Shown: one piece after another, positions 33,787-45,630 of the stretch
How positions within the stretch are numbered: the stretch's first letter is position 1
Layout: every line of letters begins with the position of its first letter
Origin: Zea mays
Taxonomy: Eukaryota; Streptophyta; Magnoliopsida; Poales; Poaceae
DNA length: 64,000 nt
Direction: 5' to 3'
NCBI RefSeq assembly: GCF_902167145.1
Contig: NC_050096.1
Span: 198,850,566 to 198,914,565, forward strand
Position numbers and translations under genes: made by a program
Notes under the pieces: generated by a model
What the model was told of the DNA's origin: nothing
What the model saw: the letters and a program-made list of their open reading frames with translations, nothing else
Database searches by the model: none

Positions 33787-34730
33787 CATTCTCACTGGGC
33801 TTCTGTCCTTCATGGTAAGTTGTTCCTTGCACCTCAGTACCTCACTATGAGTTAACCTTTCCAAAAAAGAATGTCTAGGTTTAGTCATAATTTCTAGCAC
33901 GCATATAAAATTTGGAAGATCAGTTGTTGCTCCAGGCTTAGTTGCTCAACATTGCAGCAAGCAATTCTTGGCATTTCCCTTGCCAGAACTTCCTTGTTTT
34001 AAGGTGTTTTCTCAATGTTGATAATTCTCATACTTGCAGATGGACGATGCACTGACAACTGGAAGCATCAAGACATCAGATGCAGAAAAGAGGCGTTTAG
34101 CAAAAGCTTCCCTTGCCTACAATTGTGAGAGGTAGATGCATTTCTCTGCAGGCTATTTCATTCTGACCATTTTCTTTTTGTAGAACTGTTAGAAACTACC
34201 CCCACAGGAACATAATGGTCATTAGCTTCTGAACAAGTAGTGTAGTGTTTATACCTTTACATGAAAGAAACAACTGAATTTTTGGTCGGTGTGCTCCGTT
34301 TTTAAGTGCAAACATTGATTGGAGTTCCTATGTAAAGTTGTTAAGTTACTATCATCACTTCATCTGCTTGAAGTCATGTTCTAAATACCCCACTTGTTCA
34401 TTGTGGCAAGTCTGTGTGGCTCAATAGTTCAAGTGTTTGTCTTGCAGCAAAAACTGTCCGCACTTCAGGAAACTTTTCCCAGAGTATGTTGAGAAGTACA
34501 ATCAACAGCTACAATTGGAGAACACTGCTGCAGAGCCGGTGCCTCAGGAGAATCCTGCACCTGCTCCATCCCCTGCTGCCCAGCAAGCCCCGACCGTGGC
34601 CAATAGGGCACAACCACTGGCGGAGGCGCGCCGTGACAAGAACCAGAAGAAGGCGGTGCCCTTCTGGATGGTGCTGGTCATGTTTTCAGTTTTCGGGGCT
34701 GTGATGGCGTTGCCCCTAATGCAACTTTGA
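33787..34730 (+). pseudogene. UBE2J (UBC32-34/Ubc6-like) E2 enzyme C-terminal fragment
   Basis: Three exons with GT/AG borders: 33787-33814 (ILTGLLSFM), 34040-34131 ([20 protein letters not shown]) and 34448-34730. The last reads HFRKLFPEYVEKYNQQL, a Pro/Ala-rich linker and KKAVPFWMVLVMFSVFGAVM, then LPLMQL and TGA. This is the C-terminal half of tail-anchored ER ubiquitin-conjugating enzymes of ER-associated degradation, with the membrane tail present. The catalytic Cys exon is not found upstream. All three exons are open and in phase, so this part could still splice properly. Confidence 0.8.
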
Positions 34731-35164
34731 CAATAATAAAGACAATAAGAACGTGTGATGCCAGGGCCGTAATTTTGTATAGTTTTCTATTGGTTTGTCT
34801 GAGTGACTCAGTTGGTCCCCTAGACTACCTACCACCTCGGAGTCGTATTGATGAACCTGTGATGGTATATCTGAAGAACTTTTGTTCTCAGTTCTCACTC
34901 TTGAGTTGCAGCGCCAGAAGGTCGTTCATTTTTGCTTTCTGTTTCCGAAATCGTATACTTAATTTTTTTTGTTGCCTCCCAGTTCGTCTTTGTGATGTGT
35001 GCTGACTTCAAGGTTGAGTTCGCATTTTCACATCCTCTTTCCAAGTGCGTTTGTTCCTTCGAATTTACGGCATGGTGATGCCTTCGCAATCTCTGCCGAC
35101 TTCTGTGTTGAAATTCAAGCTCTAGGAATAGAGCAGTCTTCGCCCTATCAATTTTATTTTGAAA

Positions 35165-35262
35165 CTAGGTCAGTACCCGTGCGTTGCAACGGGAACATAT
35201 AATACTATGATAACTTATATACAAAATGTGTCTTATATTGTTATAAGAAAATATTTCATAAT
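35165..35262 (-). mobile_element. Helitron 3' terminus in inverted orientation
   Basis: On the minus strand the end reads gttcccgttgcaacgcacgg, then gtactgacCTAG, and is followed by T (A at 35164 on plus). Going inward it matches the inverse of 38085-38172, including gacacattttgtatata. No matching minus-strand 5' terminus was found to the right before 39990. It is the tail of a truncated minus Helitron or one arm of an inverted pair. Confidence 0.7.
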
Positions 35263-35457
35263 TCATTTGTGATCCTAGCCATACATAAATTTTGTTATTT
35301 TAATTTAGTTGTTTCACTACTACATTGCCAACTATATTACCTACAGTATTCCTTTCTTGCACCATAACTGTTATATGATGTGGCTTTTTCCTAGGCATCA
35401 TGCGCTTACATTTGCATAAGTCTGTGATGCATAATTTGTTTTTATCATTTGCTGCAG

Positions 35458-35708
35458 AGTGCAAAGACAAACCTGAACGTCGAGCAGGTTTTCTTTTCTA
35501 TAGCAAGGGATATCAAACAGAGACTTTCAGAGACTGATTCCAAGCCTGAGGTGCGGTCCTTTGCATAGCGTGTTGAACCTTTGGCACGTCTGCTTTCTCT
35601 TCCACAGTTCCTTAGCTTACCTGTTTGCAGGATCGAACTATCAAGATCAAGGCTGAAGGGGAAGCTGATGCAGCAGAGGCGCAGAAATCAGCTTGCTGCG
35701 ACTCTTGA
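35458..35708 (+). pseudogene. RabE/Rab8-type small GTPase C-terminal fragment
   Basis: Exon 35458-35550 reads [20 protein letters not shown] and [11 protein letters not shown]. Exon 35631-35708 reads DRTIKIKAEGEADAAEAQKS and ends ACCDS-stop with the double-Cys prenylation site. SAK is the G5 nucleotide-binding motif. Plant RabE/Rab8 GTPases direct post-Golgi traffic. G1-G4 and the switch regions are missing. The intron has gcag at its end and gag|gtgcgg at its start, so splicing may still work. It lies between the two inverted Helitron 3' termini. Confidence 0.8.
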
Positions 35709-37097
35709 ACGGTTGTGGCCGCAGGATAGTTTCATAATTTTTTTTCTTTGCCAGCAAGTCTCTCCTTGTGCTTGAGCTATCACAATTGCTGTGGTTTGGA
35801 CAAGTGGGTGTTACGTCAGAACTAATTACTTGCTATATTGCGGAAACCCTGCTCTTGATAACGACGATCGCATATGCAACTGGGCGGGTGGGTGGTTTGA
35901 TCTCGTGATGGCTACTGCTATGGCTGTAGAGTCATAGAGATGGCATTGGAGTTGTATGGTGCATGTTATTTAAAAAACATGAGGAAGTACTACTACATTA
36001 CTGTTCATGTAATTTCACATCTTGATGATTTTGATATTTTCAGAAATAAGGATTTCTATGGTGCATGTTATTTAAAAAACAAGCCAACTATAGCTTGTGT
36101 GAGGTCATAGGTGCTTGCAATTATTGGAACTGGTCCATGCAAATCATTTTTGCTCAAAATCCAACTTGGCCAATCATTAGTAGGTCAAGTTATATTCATG
36201 AAACCTTTTGTTTGTTGTTTCTTTGCCTAAAAACATGCTTTCATTGGTTAGTTCATTATCCTGGAGCTGCAGAGGGACTTTATGTAGCATGATCCATGCT
36301 CAGGTATTGCGATTTTGGCAATTTCTGTAATGTAACATGGAATTGGTGAAGGTCCTTGGTCGAGTAATCACAATACTATTGATATTATTCATATTGATTA
36401 AATTTTTATCATTGGTTCTCTTTGTTTGTTATATTATCTTGTGTCATCGATTAACAACTCTTTCACCGGACGTCTTGAGGTGACTTTAGTTTCTTGTCTT
36501 TTATATGTATCCTGACATAAAACCAGTGCTTATTTTCTATTCGTGCATGTGCAGGTGCTGTACTGTTTCTTAGAATTTTCCAGCAACTTCGATGGGAGGA
36601 ATTTTGTTTGAGCTTGTGGGCCCAATTCATATCAGTCGCGACCCTGGGACTATCCCACGTCCTGCGGCGAGCTTGCAGCGCTGCTGCGCCTCGGATACGC
36701 GGACAAGTCACTACTTGGGACTATTTACACCCCTAAAAGGGAAACACACAGGTACTTGATATCCTCTCCTTATCCACTAGACCACAAATTGTTTTTGTTG
36801 TTTACCAGCAAAATCAAGGGGTTGTCTATTTCTTACAAACAGTTGAAGTTTCATATGGGAATAAACTGATAGTACACATGGGATTAGAAAATTTACACAA
36901 TTAAATGCGTACAAGAAATAAGCATCTGGAATTTTTACCAAAAACATAGTGTGTTGGACATATATGCAACAATTTTTTTTGCTAAACATCTACACTAGAT
37001 TCCATATGGAAGAGAAATGTGATAACCGCTATTGGCTATTTACGACACGTTTCATGCAAATATGTTAGCATATCTAATTTGTGTCTAATTTTTGTAG
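35709..37097. other. Non-coding stretch between RabE and MOM1 pieces
   Basis: Mostly AT-rich. A direct repeat (tatggtgcatgttatttaaa) is at 35956 and 36057. A GC-richer piece at 36600-36730 has no recognisable reading. No gene is seen. Confidence 0.45.
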
Positions 37098-38029
37098 ATG
37101 AAGTTGCTAAATCCAAGCAATCAATTGTCTCCACAAAAACAAAGAAGGTATGCCTGAAAGCAGATAAATGTTTCTTCTTCTCTAATTGTGTACTCTTTAC
37201 CTGATTTACGTTACTCCCCACTTGTTATTTTTTGGCTATTGAAACCCACATTTTCTAATCTTTACAATTTAAGGAAATTCAATTTCAGAAACTTCAGAGA
37301 TTGCCAGATGGGTGCCATCCTGATTTTGATAATGATCATCTGTGTTCTGTAAATAATCATGACCTGCTTCCTGAAATAAGTACTCCAAGTGTTGACCTTC
37401 ATCTACTTCCTGAGACAGGTAAAACAATATGAAATTACAATTTGAAAGTAGTATTTTTGTTCTGTAGGAGTAGATATTACATTTTTCTAATAATTTCATT
37501 CTGAAGGAGTGGAAAACATGAGGACACCTAAAAGTCTTCACGCCGAACTTAAGCATGAGCTGTTAAAGCTAAATACGGTGTTAAAGCTACCAGTATGTAT
37601 AATCCTCCTGCTAGCTTTTTCCCTCCCTCTCTGCTCCTATTGTTGCATTTAGTGTCCTTCTGATATCATTATTTGTGGAAGTATCTGATCCTCTGGTTCT
37701 GAACTATTTTTTCATTATTCACAACTGCAGGATAATGTACTCTTTCTGGCCAACCAGTTCCTTGAATATCTTTTAAATAATCATTTAGTTGTGCGGGAGC
37801 CACGGAGCATACTGCATGCGTTCAACATAGCCTTGGTAAGCTAGGCACCAACCGGTGTTACTTTGTTTGCTTTTACATTGAATTTACGAAATATGATAAA
37901 TTTCTTTATTATTTGTTTCAGTGTTGGCGTGCTGCTTCTTTTCTGAAATACACTGAGTTGAATCGTCGAGAATCACTTGCCCTTGCTTCAGATGGATTGA
38001 ATTATGAATGCAATGAGGCTCCATCATAG
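37098..38029 (+). pseudogene. MOM1-like chromatin silencing protein fragment (five exons)
   Basis: Exons at 37098-37147, 37289-37418, 37507-37592, 37731-37835 and 37922-38029 have proper GT/AG borders. The readable core is LHAELKHELLKLNTVLKLP, then NVLFLANQFLEYLLNNHLVV, EPRSILHAFNIALCWRAASF and NRRESLALASDGLNYECNE before a TAG. This arrangement matches the region after the helicase-like part in plant MOM1 proteins, which act in transcriptional gene silencing. It is a captured piece of a silencing gene inside a transposon. The N-terminal and C-terminal conserved parts are missing. Family identity is from remembered motifs. Confidence 0.65.
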
Positions 38030-38069
38030 GCAGGCTTATAGGTTCGTAGTATCGTTAGGACGGGCATCT

Positions 38070-38249
38070 TACTATAACAATATAAGACACATTTTGTATA
38101 TATAACACATGTGCATATATAAGTTATCGATATATTATATGTCTCTGTTGCAACGCACGGGCACTGATCTATAAAAGTATAACATACATTTGTACATAGT
38201 TTATCGTGGTTTTATACGTTCCCGTTGCAACGCACGGGCACTCTCCTAG
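38070..38249 (+). other. Helitron C 3' end with two tandem hairpins
   Basis: The inner hairpin (ctctgttgcaacgcacggg, about 38140-38160) is followed by cactgatctat, a decayed CTAG. 77 bp later the outer hairpin cccgttgcaacgcacggg (38221-38238) is followed by CTAG and T. The inverted copy at 35165 aligns to the inner one. Confidence 0.7.
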
Positions 38250-38734
38250 TAGTAGTATAAGCTGGTATGGATTAAACCAAACGGCTGAGTGTATTTATCA
38301 ACTATTCCTGTTTCTCCCTGTCAACTTTTTCACCCATTCTTGGTTACTTCACTCCAGCGGTTTTATTTTTTTCCATAAACTTAATAAATAAAAATATATA
38401 TACCTTCATGGGCCTTTCAGCCATTGTTTTTAAATATATTTTTATTGTCAAGTTATAACAATTCGTTGCCTGATTCAATCTAATTCAATGTATCTCTGTA
38501 ATCCCTGAACCCTGGCGAGAGCTTGGATTTGAAAAATCGGAAGAGACTTCCCGTGAAGTCAGCAGCGGATAGATCAATCTATACATTGGCAATTAACTTC
38601 TTGCTGATTTTAATTAAAATCTAGAACTATTGGCTATTATAGATCTTAAAAAAGCTACGAAGCTCAATATATTAACTGTAGCAATATATATGAACAATAT
38701 AGAATTAAAACCACGATATGTGTATTAACAGGCC

Positions 38735-38964
38735 TTAATTTATTCATAAATATATGACATCGTTGACTTTTGTTTAAAACTTTGACCACTTGTCTTATTT
38801 AAAAAATAACGAATTATCATTTATTTGTTTGTGATTTGTTTTATCACTTAAGGTAGTTTATGTTTAACTTTTACATTTTTGAATAAATATATTGAATATA
38901 AGATGAGTGGTCAAAGTTTTCAAAAAAAACTCAACAATATCATATATTAGTGAACGGATGTAGT
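38735..38964. mobile_element. Degenerate Stowaway-like MITE
   Basis: Inverted ends tcataaatatatgacatcgttga and, on the other strand, tccgttcactaatatatgat. The interior aaactttgaccact...agtggtcaaagttt also folds back. This is the common grass Stowaway layout. The outer ctccctcc part is lost. Confidence 0.6.
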
Positions 38965-39531
38965 ACTATATCAGAATATCTAATATTTTTCTTGACACAA
39001 CACATTGGTATATTTATGGGTACTAAAATATAAATTATCGATCAACTATTTGTTAGTTAGCTAATTCTACTAAAAAAATTTAGCTACCTAATTATTAATT
39101 ATAGTGCATTCAAACAAATCTAAATAATATAATTTATAATATTGTTTCCAAATAATGTTTATTAGAACTATGCTATTTTTAGAGTAATCAAAACTCATAT
39201 TGCGCAATAAATACAAAGTACAACATGGTTTTGAGAAAAGGCTACACTGCAAGTTCGGTTCAGTCGGTCAGCCACGCATAAGAATGATAATTGACTCTAA
39301 ATTTTACACTATAAAATTTTAGGATATGAACAGATTAAGATTGGGTTTTATTTCTATTCATTTTTAAAATAAAATTTATTTAGGTATTAAAATTAATGAA
39401 GAAACATTTGAATCGCGATCCATTACCACTCATAACCACGCAGCTTCTCTGCAGCCATCACAGCATGTGGCCCTACCGCGTGCAGCCGGCACCGCAGCAA
39501 AAGCCTGTTCACCCGCTAGCTTGCTTATACT

Positions 39532-39793
39532 GTCTTTAACGGCAACGACTGTTATACAAGCAATCCTTCTTGCAAACGTGCAAGCAAACCATCTGGTCCA
39601 TTAGATCGTAATCTAACCGTATGTCACATTTAACACTTAAACCCTTCCACCACCAGCTCAATAATCTTTATAAAAAAACCTTTAGCAAATCATGGTTGTA
39701 TTCTGTGGTTGGATCGTAATCTAATGGACCAGGTGGTTTGCTGCACGCTTGCAAAGAAGGACTGCTTGCATAGCAGTCGTTGCCGTCTTTAAC
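39532..39793. mobile_element. Mutator-type MITE with 9-bp target duplication
   Basis: The element runs from 39541 to 39784 (244 bp) with ~65-bp terminal inverted repeats starting ggcaacgactg; the inner part includes caaaccatctggtccatta. It is flanked by identical gtctttaac at 39532-39540 and 39785-39793. A 9-bp duplication with long TIRs is the Mutator superfamily mark. No coding capacity. Confidence 0.85.
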
Positions 39794-40049
39794 AACATTA
39801 TCTGAATTCATCATCTATATCCATCATTTACATTATTTTTTAAAAGATTCTCACCTCTATATATCCTCTATCTCCAACAATGTTCTATATTTCTCGTTCT
39901 CTATATATAAATACTTATAGTATAGATATTTTTTTACTTTTAATTTTTATACGTACTTATTTGTCGTACTTTCAAATGTATTGTATATACTAGTTAGTTG
40001 CCCGTGCGTTGCTACGATATCTATATATCACACAGGTACAACTTGCTTA

Positions 40050-42439
40050 AATTAGATATTTGATCGATCTATCTTTTATATAACAGAAAGAAAACATGAG
40101 CTGCTGAGGTAGAGGATGCGTGCTCTGATTCAAACGACCACGGTTTGAACCCTAGCATCCACCATTTTTTCAACAAACAGCTAAAAAAGATGTACTCGTG
40201 ACAACAGTGTCAAATATAAAATTATACAAACATCTTCTTTTGATGGATATTATGTGTACAAATCCACTCGAGAGTATCATCACATTAAAAAAATACTATT
40301 TTATATAAATAGTCAGATTGAATAAAACCCCACAAATAATAACCAAGCCTACAAAAATCCCCAAGGAATAGCAGATTATATATGCCTTTTTGGTACAGTT
40401 GGACAAATAGAGATAAAATATCATCTTCTGTGTGCATTGAGAATTAGTATAAAACATAGATATAGAACAACAAACAACACTATGATATATAAAATCCATG
40501 TGGCAAAATATCATTATAACACTAATATTATATTGTCGATATAAATATGTAATATTGTTATAAATATGCCGACTCAAATAGAATGAACTGATGCCGAACA
40601 AACATTATAATATCACATAAATTTTAAAGAATCAATATAGAATTTTGAATGATAGACAAATATATCGACAACTCTAATCTCATACACTAATTTAATCTTT
40701 TTAGCGATATTGATAAGTCTATGTTGTATGTTTGCAAGGATGACATATCAACATGAATTGTCCTCGTAACTTAATAGGCCGCTCAAAAAATTACTCCCAA
40801 GAATCTTTGCATCCTACATAAATCATAGAATAAGGGCATGCAATAGCTTCCTTCAACATAATATGACATAGTTCATACAAACTACATCAGACATCATAAT
40901 TCATACAAGATAGTAGGAAAAGTTCATACAAATAGCTTCAAACAACATCACTACGATCTGTATCATACAAACTATGTCATTACATTAACATAGTACACAG
41001 TTTATAATCGAGGACTACACCAAACTCTGGCACAAGAGTGAATCTTGGTCCAAATCTTCAGCAATCGCTTCAAGGGCTTCGCATAGTTCCTTCACCTCTA
41101 TTGCACTCAATGCCTTCCCTGAGTGCAGCTTCTCCTTGCGGATATACATGAGATGCTTTGAGGTAACCTGCATGATGCTAATGGCCTTGTCGACAATTTC
41201 ATCCATCTAGATCACCTACAACAAAAACACTCATGTCAGTCAGGGACACCAAACAGAGACCACCAAAACTAAACTATCCATGAGCTGTTGTCTGTCATCT
41301 GCAGACCACACCCTGAAAACAAAACACTCATCATAGTCCCTGATGACTGATCACAAAAACATAGTCAGAGACTGTGCAAAGCATATGCACACCATAAAGA
41401 GACTACACCCAAACACTAACCAGTCTGTTGATGGAAACACTATGTGTGCAAAGCTCAAAGTTAACTATAGCCATGATTGCTATAATGTCATTCATGAATA
41501 TAATAATATATAATAATAATAACTTTTTTGTAGATAAATAAAGGACAACTATTGTATAGCTTAATCTTATTTATAGTCAGAAGTGTTTGGAAACTAAGCG
41601 TATGTACACACAGATAAATTATCAGTTCTTTGTCCATTCACAGTACTTAATCCATTTAACAATCAAGATAGGGGATAAATGATACTCCCTCCATTTTTTA
41701 TTTGACGTTTTGCAGTTCAATTTTACATTATTTGGCGTCAAATAAATAAGGATGGAGGTAGTATATTGTACAATTAAACTCCTTCCAGTAAGGCTGTTAC
41801 ACAAATTCAAAACTTGACCCCTACAAAGGTCAAATACAAACTTTGTACAATACAACAAAGAAAGAGAACATGTTTTGGCTACTCTGTTGAACTTTGGAAA
41901 TTACACAAATGAAAGAAGTAGAAATGAAAACCAAAACAACCCTGAGAGGAAATTTTACAAGTATACAATATAAACTAATGACTAATGTTCCTTTCGAAAC
42001 TGTACGCGACTATATGATGTACAATAACAGCATAATAATAATAAGCATATGATCTTTAATCATATTTCTATGGTCACAGGAAATTTCCTTGAGGAACAGA
42101 TAACTTAGCGTCCTTACGAAGGTTCCGAGGTATTGTGTTCCTAAGTCACACAAAAACCTAGGCTTTAATCGGTGATTTGGGCCCCGCCCCAGCACCGGCG
42201 GTGTCATAACAATAATAGTAGTTAGTCATGGGCCATAGCTATGCAAGTATGGTTCACTAAAATACCTGCAGTGTTTTGTGCTTTGCTTAAGGACACATAG
42301 ACTGCTATAGTGCCTGCAGATATTAATGCAATATCAAGAAGACTGAAGATACATAAGTACCTTAGTTATGCTTGTCTCTTGGCGGCAACAACTCTTCAGC
42401 ACCGATTCTAATGTTGGTGTTTGATGGGCGCCGCTTTGA
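40050..42439. other. Helitron D 3' interior
   Basis: AT-rich, with a Stowaway MITE at 41683. A minus-strand open frame of 63 codons at 41015-41206 (MDEIVDKAISIMQVTSKHLM...) has normal composition and could be a captured exon, but it matches no family I know. Nothing else is supported. Confidence 0.4.
41683..41763. mobile_element. Short Stowaway-like MITE
   Basis: 81 bp from tactccctcc to ggatggaggtagta. The ends are inverted and the interior tttatttgacg.../...cgtcaaataaat folds back. TA flanks are consistent with Stowaway. Confidence 0.7.
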
Positions 42440-43064
42440 TTAGCCATCTAGCCTTTTAACCTCAACAGTAAATGTCCCACAAACAGGACGATGGTCAGAG
42501 AATTGAGATTCCCCCCGGAAGTAGGACAACTGTGCAATACCATCTCCATGCCATAGTATTCTATCACACCTGAACATTTGCAACAAACTGGTCATTAATA
42601 GTATTATGTATTCAAGGTTTGGGAAGTGTGATTCCTGAATTCAGAATATGTGAATCATCTTGATTTGTTTATTTATTGCACATGAGAATGATTCCTCTTC
42701 TGTGTTTCCCCACGCTTACAACTTACCTTGCTATCCAAATCTGATTTAACTCATCACAAAAGATGGTTCTTGTGGTACAGAAAGGGGAAACACAAGGTTT
42801 TTGGGTTGCAAAGAGGTTTGTGGACTCTAGGATACTTCATAGCCACTGACGAGTGTTAACATATGAGAATGAGATCTGAACTCTCTGAAACTATCTCAAA
42901 CATTGTAGTACATACCAGGCTGGGGTTCTCCTCTTTTTCTTTGATGTGGCAGTCTCTCCAGCATAAGAATCTGAGTTGCAAGAGTAGTTGTAAGTGGGAG
43001 CAAAATATATCTTCTCCTCACTCCACCCCTTGAACACACTTCCAGAAGCATGCTGGATATTGAG
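42440..43064 (-). pseudogene. Inositol polyphosphate 5-phosphatase C-terminal fragment
   Basis: Minus-strand exon 43064-42916 reads [20 protein letters not shown] and [15 protein letters not shown]. Exon 42569-42440 continues [20 protein letters not shown], then [19 protein letters not shown] to a TAA. The W codon is split correctly across the intron. FxGWxEGxIxFxPTYKY, PAWCDRILW and SDHRPV are the C-terminal catalytic blocks of plant type I 5PTases, which remove the 5-phosphate of inositol phosphates or phosphoinositides. The N-terminal half is absent. Both exons are open and splice signals are kept. Confidence 0.88.
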
Positions 43065-43135
43065 CTGAGAAAAATTGTGTAACATGTCAGTGAACTTCTA
43101 GTATCATTTCACCATAATATAAAATAAAAACATAC

Positions 43136-44243
43136 TTGATTTGTATGGTTTGAATTTGTGATTGACTGATTGATCATCGGAAGAACACAACGGGGTCCAA
43201 TCCAGCAGGCTGCAGCAAAAGTAAAATATTTTCTTCTTTTTTAAGGATCTCGGTTTTTTATACCAGAAATAAGCTGATAGGCCTGCATGTCTAATTTGCT
43301 TAATATTTCTGATGCAGCTGATTTTTATAAACAGAAGTGCAAGTTTTCAATAAAAACGACCAATATCTTAGCAAGCTGAAACAAAACTGGAAATACATCC
43401 CTTTCATTTTCGGTTCATTGAGTCCATATTACGAATGGAATAAATAACTAATTAAAATACCTGAAGCGATTCCAGTAGCTAATCCAGTAGCAACAAGAGC
43501 AATTTTATGTTCCCTATTGTTCTCCATCATTCCAGCACACCCATTTGCGCATGATTTACCAATATCAACACTGGTCCTTCTGCCACCTTGCTTTGACTAT
43601 ATAGAATAGTAGAGATATGTGAATAAAGCCTAGTTTACTATCGTAACACAGTCAAAGCATAAGTTACTTATTTGAAGGAGACAAAACGCAAATATTCAAT
43701 ATCAAATAATTGATACTTATTAGTCTTGCAATCAACCAAACCACGTAAAAAACTATCACTATAAAGTTGTTTCTATAAAGTTACAAGAACATACTCTATT
43801 TCTATTCATTTTTGAACTAAAATTAGTTTAGGACCCTAACAGTTTGTAAAAAATATTTGGATCGTGATCCATTACCAGCCCTACATGCTACCCAAAAACC
43901 TGTTTCACAATCACTAAAGAAACCATCCGCTGTTTTAGGGTGTCTTTGTGTGTGCCCGATTGCTAGTTCAGATTGATTAGCTCTACTTCAGGGAGGCAGC
44001 TGAATTATTGGTTGCAGAATAACAAGCATGACACGACCTTCAGGTTCATAATGCTATAGAAGGAAACTTGTTTTCTTCTTCCAGATTGACGTGCTTAGAC
44101 AGGAACTTACGTAGGGACAGCATCTTGCTGTTGCCAGGGATGTTGAAGAACTGCAGGTCCATCTCATACCGCAGGGTGCACCGCGCCCCGAAGACCGCCA
44201 CGCCCATCTTGCCGCCGTCGACCTTCCGTCGCCGCTCTGCCAT
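43136..44243 (-). pseudogene. Unidentified exon fragments on the minus strand
   Basis: An exon-like piece at 43596-43461 (SVDIGKSCANGCAGMMENNR, HKIALVATGLATGIAS) is bounded by atag and gtattt. It connects in phase to 43210-43136 (ACWIGPRCVLPMIN). Another open start, MAERRRKVDGGKMGVAVFGA, lies at 44243-44085 and reads on to QFFNIPGNSKMLSLRKFLSK. Orientation is the same as the phosphatase piece and as Helitron D. I do not recognise these; they may belong to one or two captured genes. Confidence 0.35.
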
Positions 44244-44267
44244 GGCGCCATCGAGGCAGGCCCTTCT

Positions 44268-45131
44268 ATATAATTACAATTATTGATTCCACAGAACAAA
44301 TACAGAAGAATGGTATGTTCGATACTGTTTCGCCCTTCTATTTTTGCTGACCATAATTACAATTATTGATTCCGCAGAACAAATACATCTAAATCTAGAG
44401 GAAGTTTTTCTTTTTTAGAATAAATCATGAGTATGACAAAATGTATAGGCCTATGTAAACAAAACTACACATCAGATTCGATCAAGTCCTATTTAGATAA
44501 TCCTCCAATATAGTTAACTTCTAGTTATCCAAGATCATGTGCTCTTTCACAAAAGCAAAATGGAAATAATGGCTAACCTTTGGAAGGATGCAAAGTTGAT
44601 AAATACATCAGCTGTTGGGTGTGCATTGTAGACAACTTTAATACTACAAAAGATACACAAGTAAAATATACCATGTTGTGCTAGCAATCAGATACCATGT
44701 GAGTGGGCAGAGATAATACAATACAAAATCCTAATTAATATTTGAGTGATGGTGAGTGTATCATAAAGATCACAAAGCGTATCAATCTTCCACTCCTCTT
44801 TGTCAACAACAACAAAGAATTGTTTGATGCCCTAAAACATGATATTAAAAGACATCAATATAGGCCCAAGCATAACTTTAAATGGTATTTTACCTCCAGG
44901 GTCATCTCATCACACTTCACAAGGATCCCACCTAAACAACAACAAAGAATTGTTTGGGCATGAACTGATTGCTGGTACTTCTGAAGCGTAACTTTCCTAT
45001 TATTTTTGAACAGGGTTAGAGTAACTATTCTAGTATTAAATATGCTTACTAATTCACAATTGCACGACACAAATATCAGTAGAATGTATTCACAGTTCAC
45101 ACTGGTAACCTACACAAAGCAAATGTCGACC
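44268..45131. other. Helitron D interior left of Tat copy 2
   Basis: AT-rich. A direct repeat of ataattacaattattgattc is at 44268 and 44351, and caacaacaaagaattgtttg occurs near 44808 and 44938. No gene is seen. Confidence 0.45.
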
Positions 45132-45630
45132 AGTAATGTCGGGGACCATAATTAGGGGTACCCTCAAGACGCCTAATTCTCAGCTGGTAACCCCCATTAG
45201 CATAAAGCTGCAAAGGCCTGATGAGTGCGATTAAGTCAGGGATCAGTCCGTACGAGCGACTCGATTGTGCCTCGCCCGAGCCTAGCCTCGGACAAGGGCA
45301 GCCGACCCCGGAGGATTTCCGTCTCGCCCGAGGCCCCCCTCCAACGGCAGACACATCTCCGGCTCGCCTGAGGCCCAGCCTTCACTAAGAAGCAACCCTG
45401 ACTAAATCGTCGCACCGACCGACCGAATCGCAGGAGCATTTAACGCAAAGGTGGCCTGACACCTTTATCCTGACGCGCGCCCCCTGGCAGAGCCGAAGTG
45501 ACCGCCGTCACTTCGCCGCTCCACTGACCGACCTGATAGAAGGACAGCGCCGCCTGCGCCACTCCGACTGCAGTGCCCCTTGACAGGGTGAGACTGACAG
45601 GCAGTGAGGCCCTGCCAAAGGCACCACAGA

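Larger units (their letters stand above)
26678..38249 (+). mobile_element. Helitron C with many captured gene fragments (composite)
   Basis: The 5' end TCTATACTACCTATTAAGG follows A (26677). The 3' end has the hairpin cccgttgcaacgcacggg, then ctcTCCTAG at 38249, then T (38250). Inside are pieces of NAC, PPR, CAMTA, UBE2J-type E2, RabE and MOM1-like genes. An inverted copy of the 3' terminus lies at 35165, so the 11.6-kb unit may be composite and not one Helitron. Pairing with the 5' end at 23991 is also possible. Confidence 0.6.

Noticed and set aside
35165..35262. Helitron 5' end
   Set aside because: The hairpin and CTAG-T show it is a 3' end on the minus strand; no TC start motif is present.
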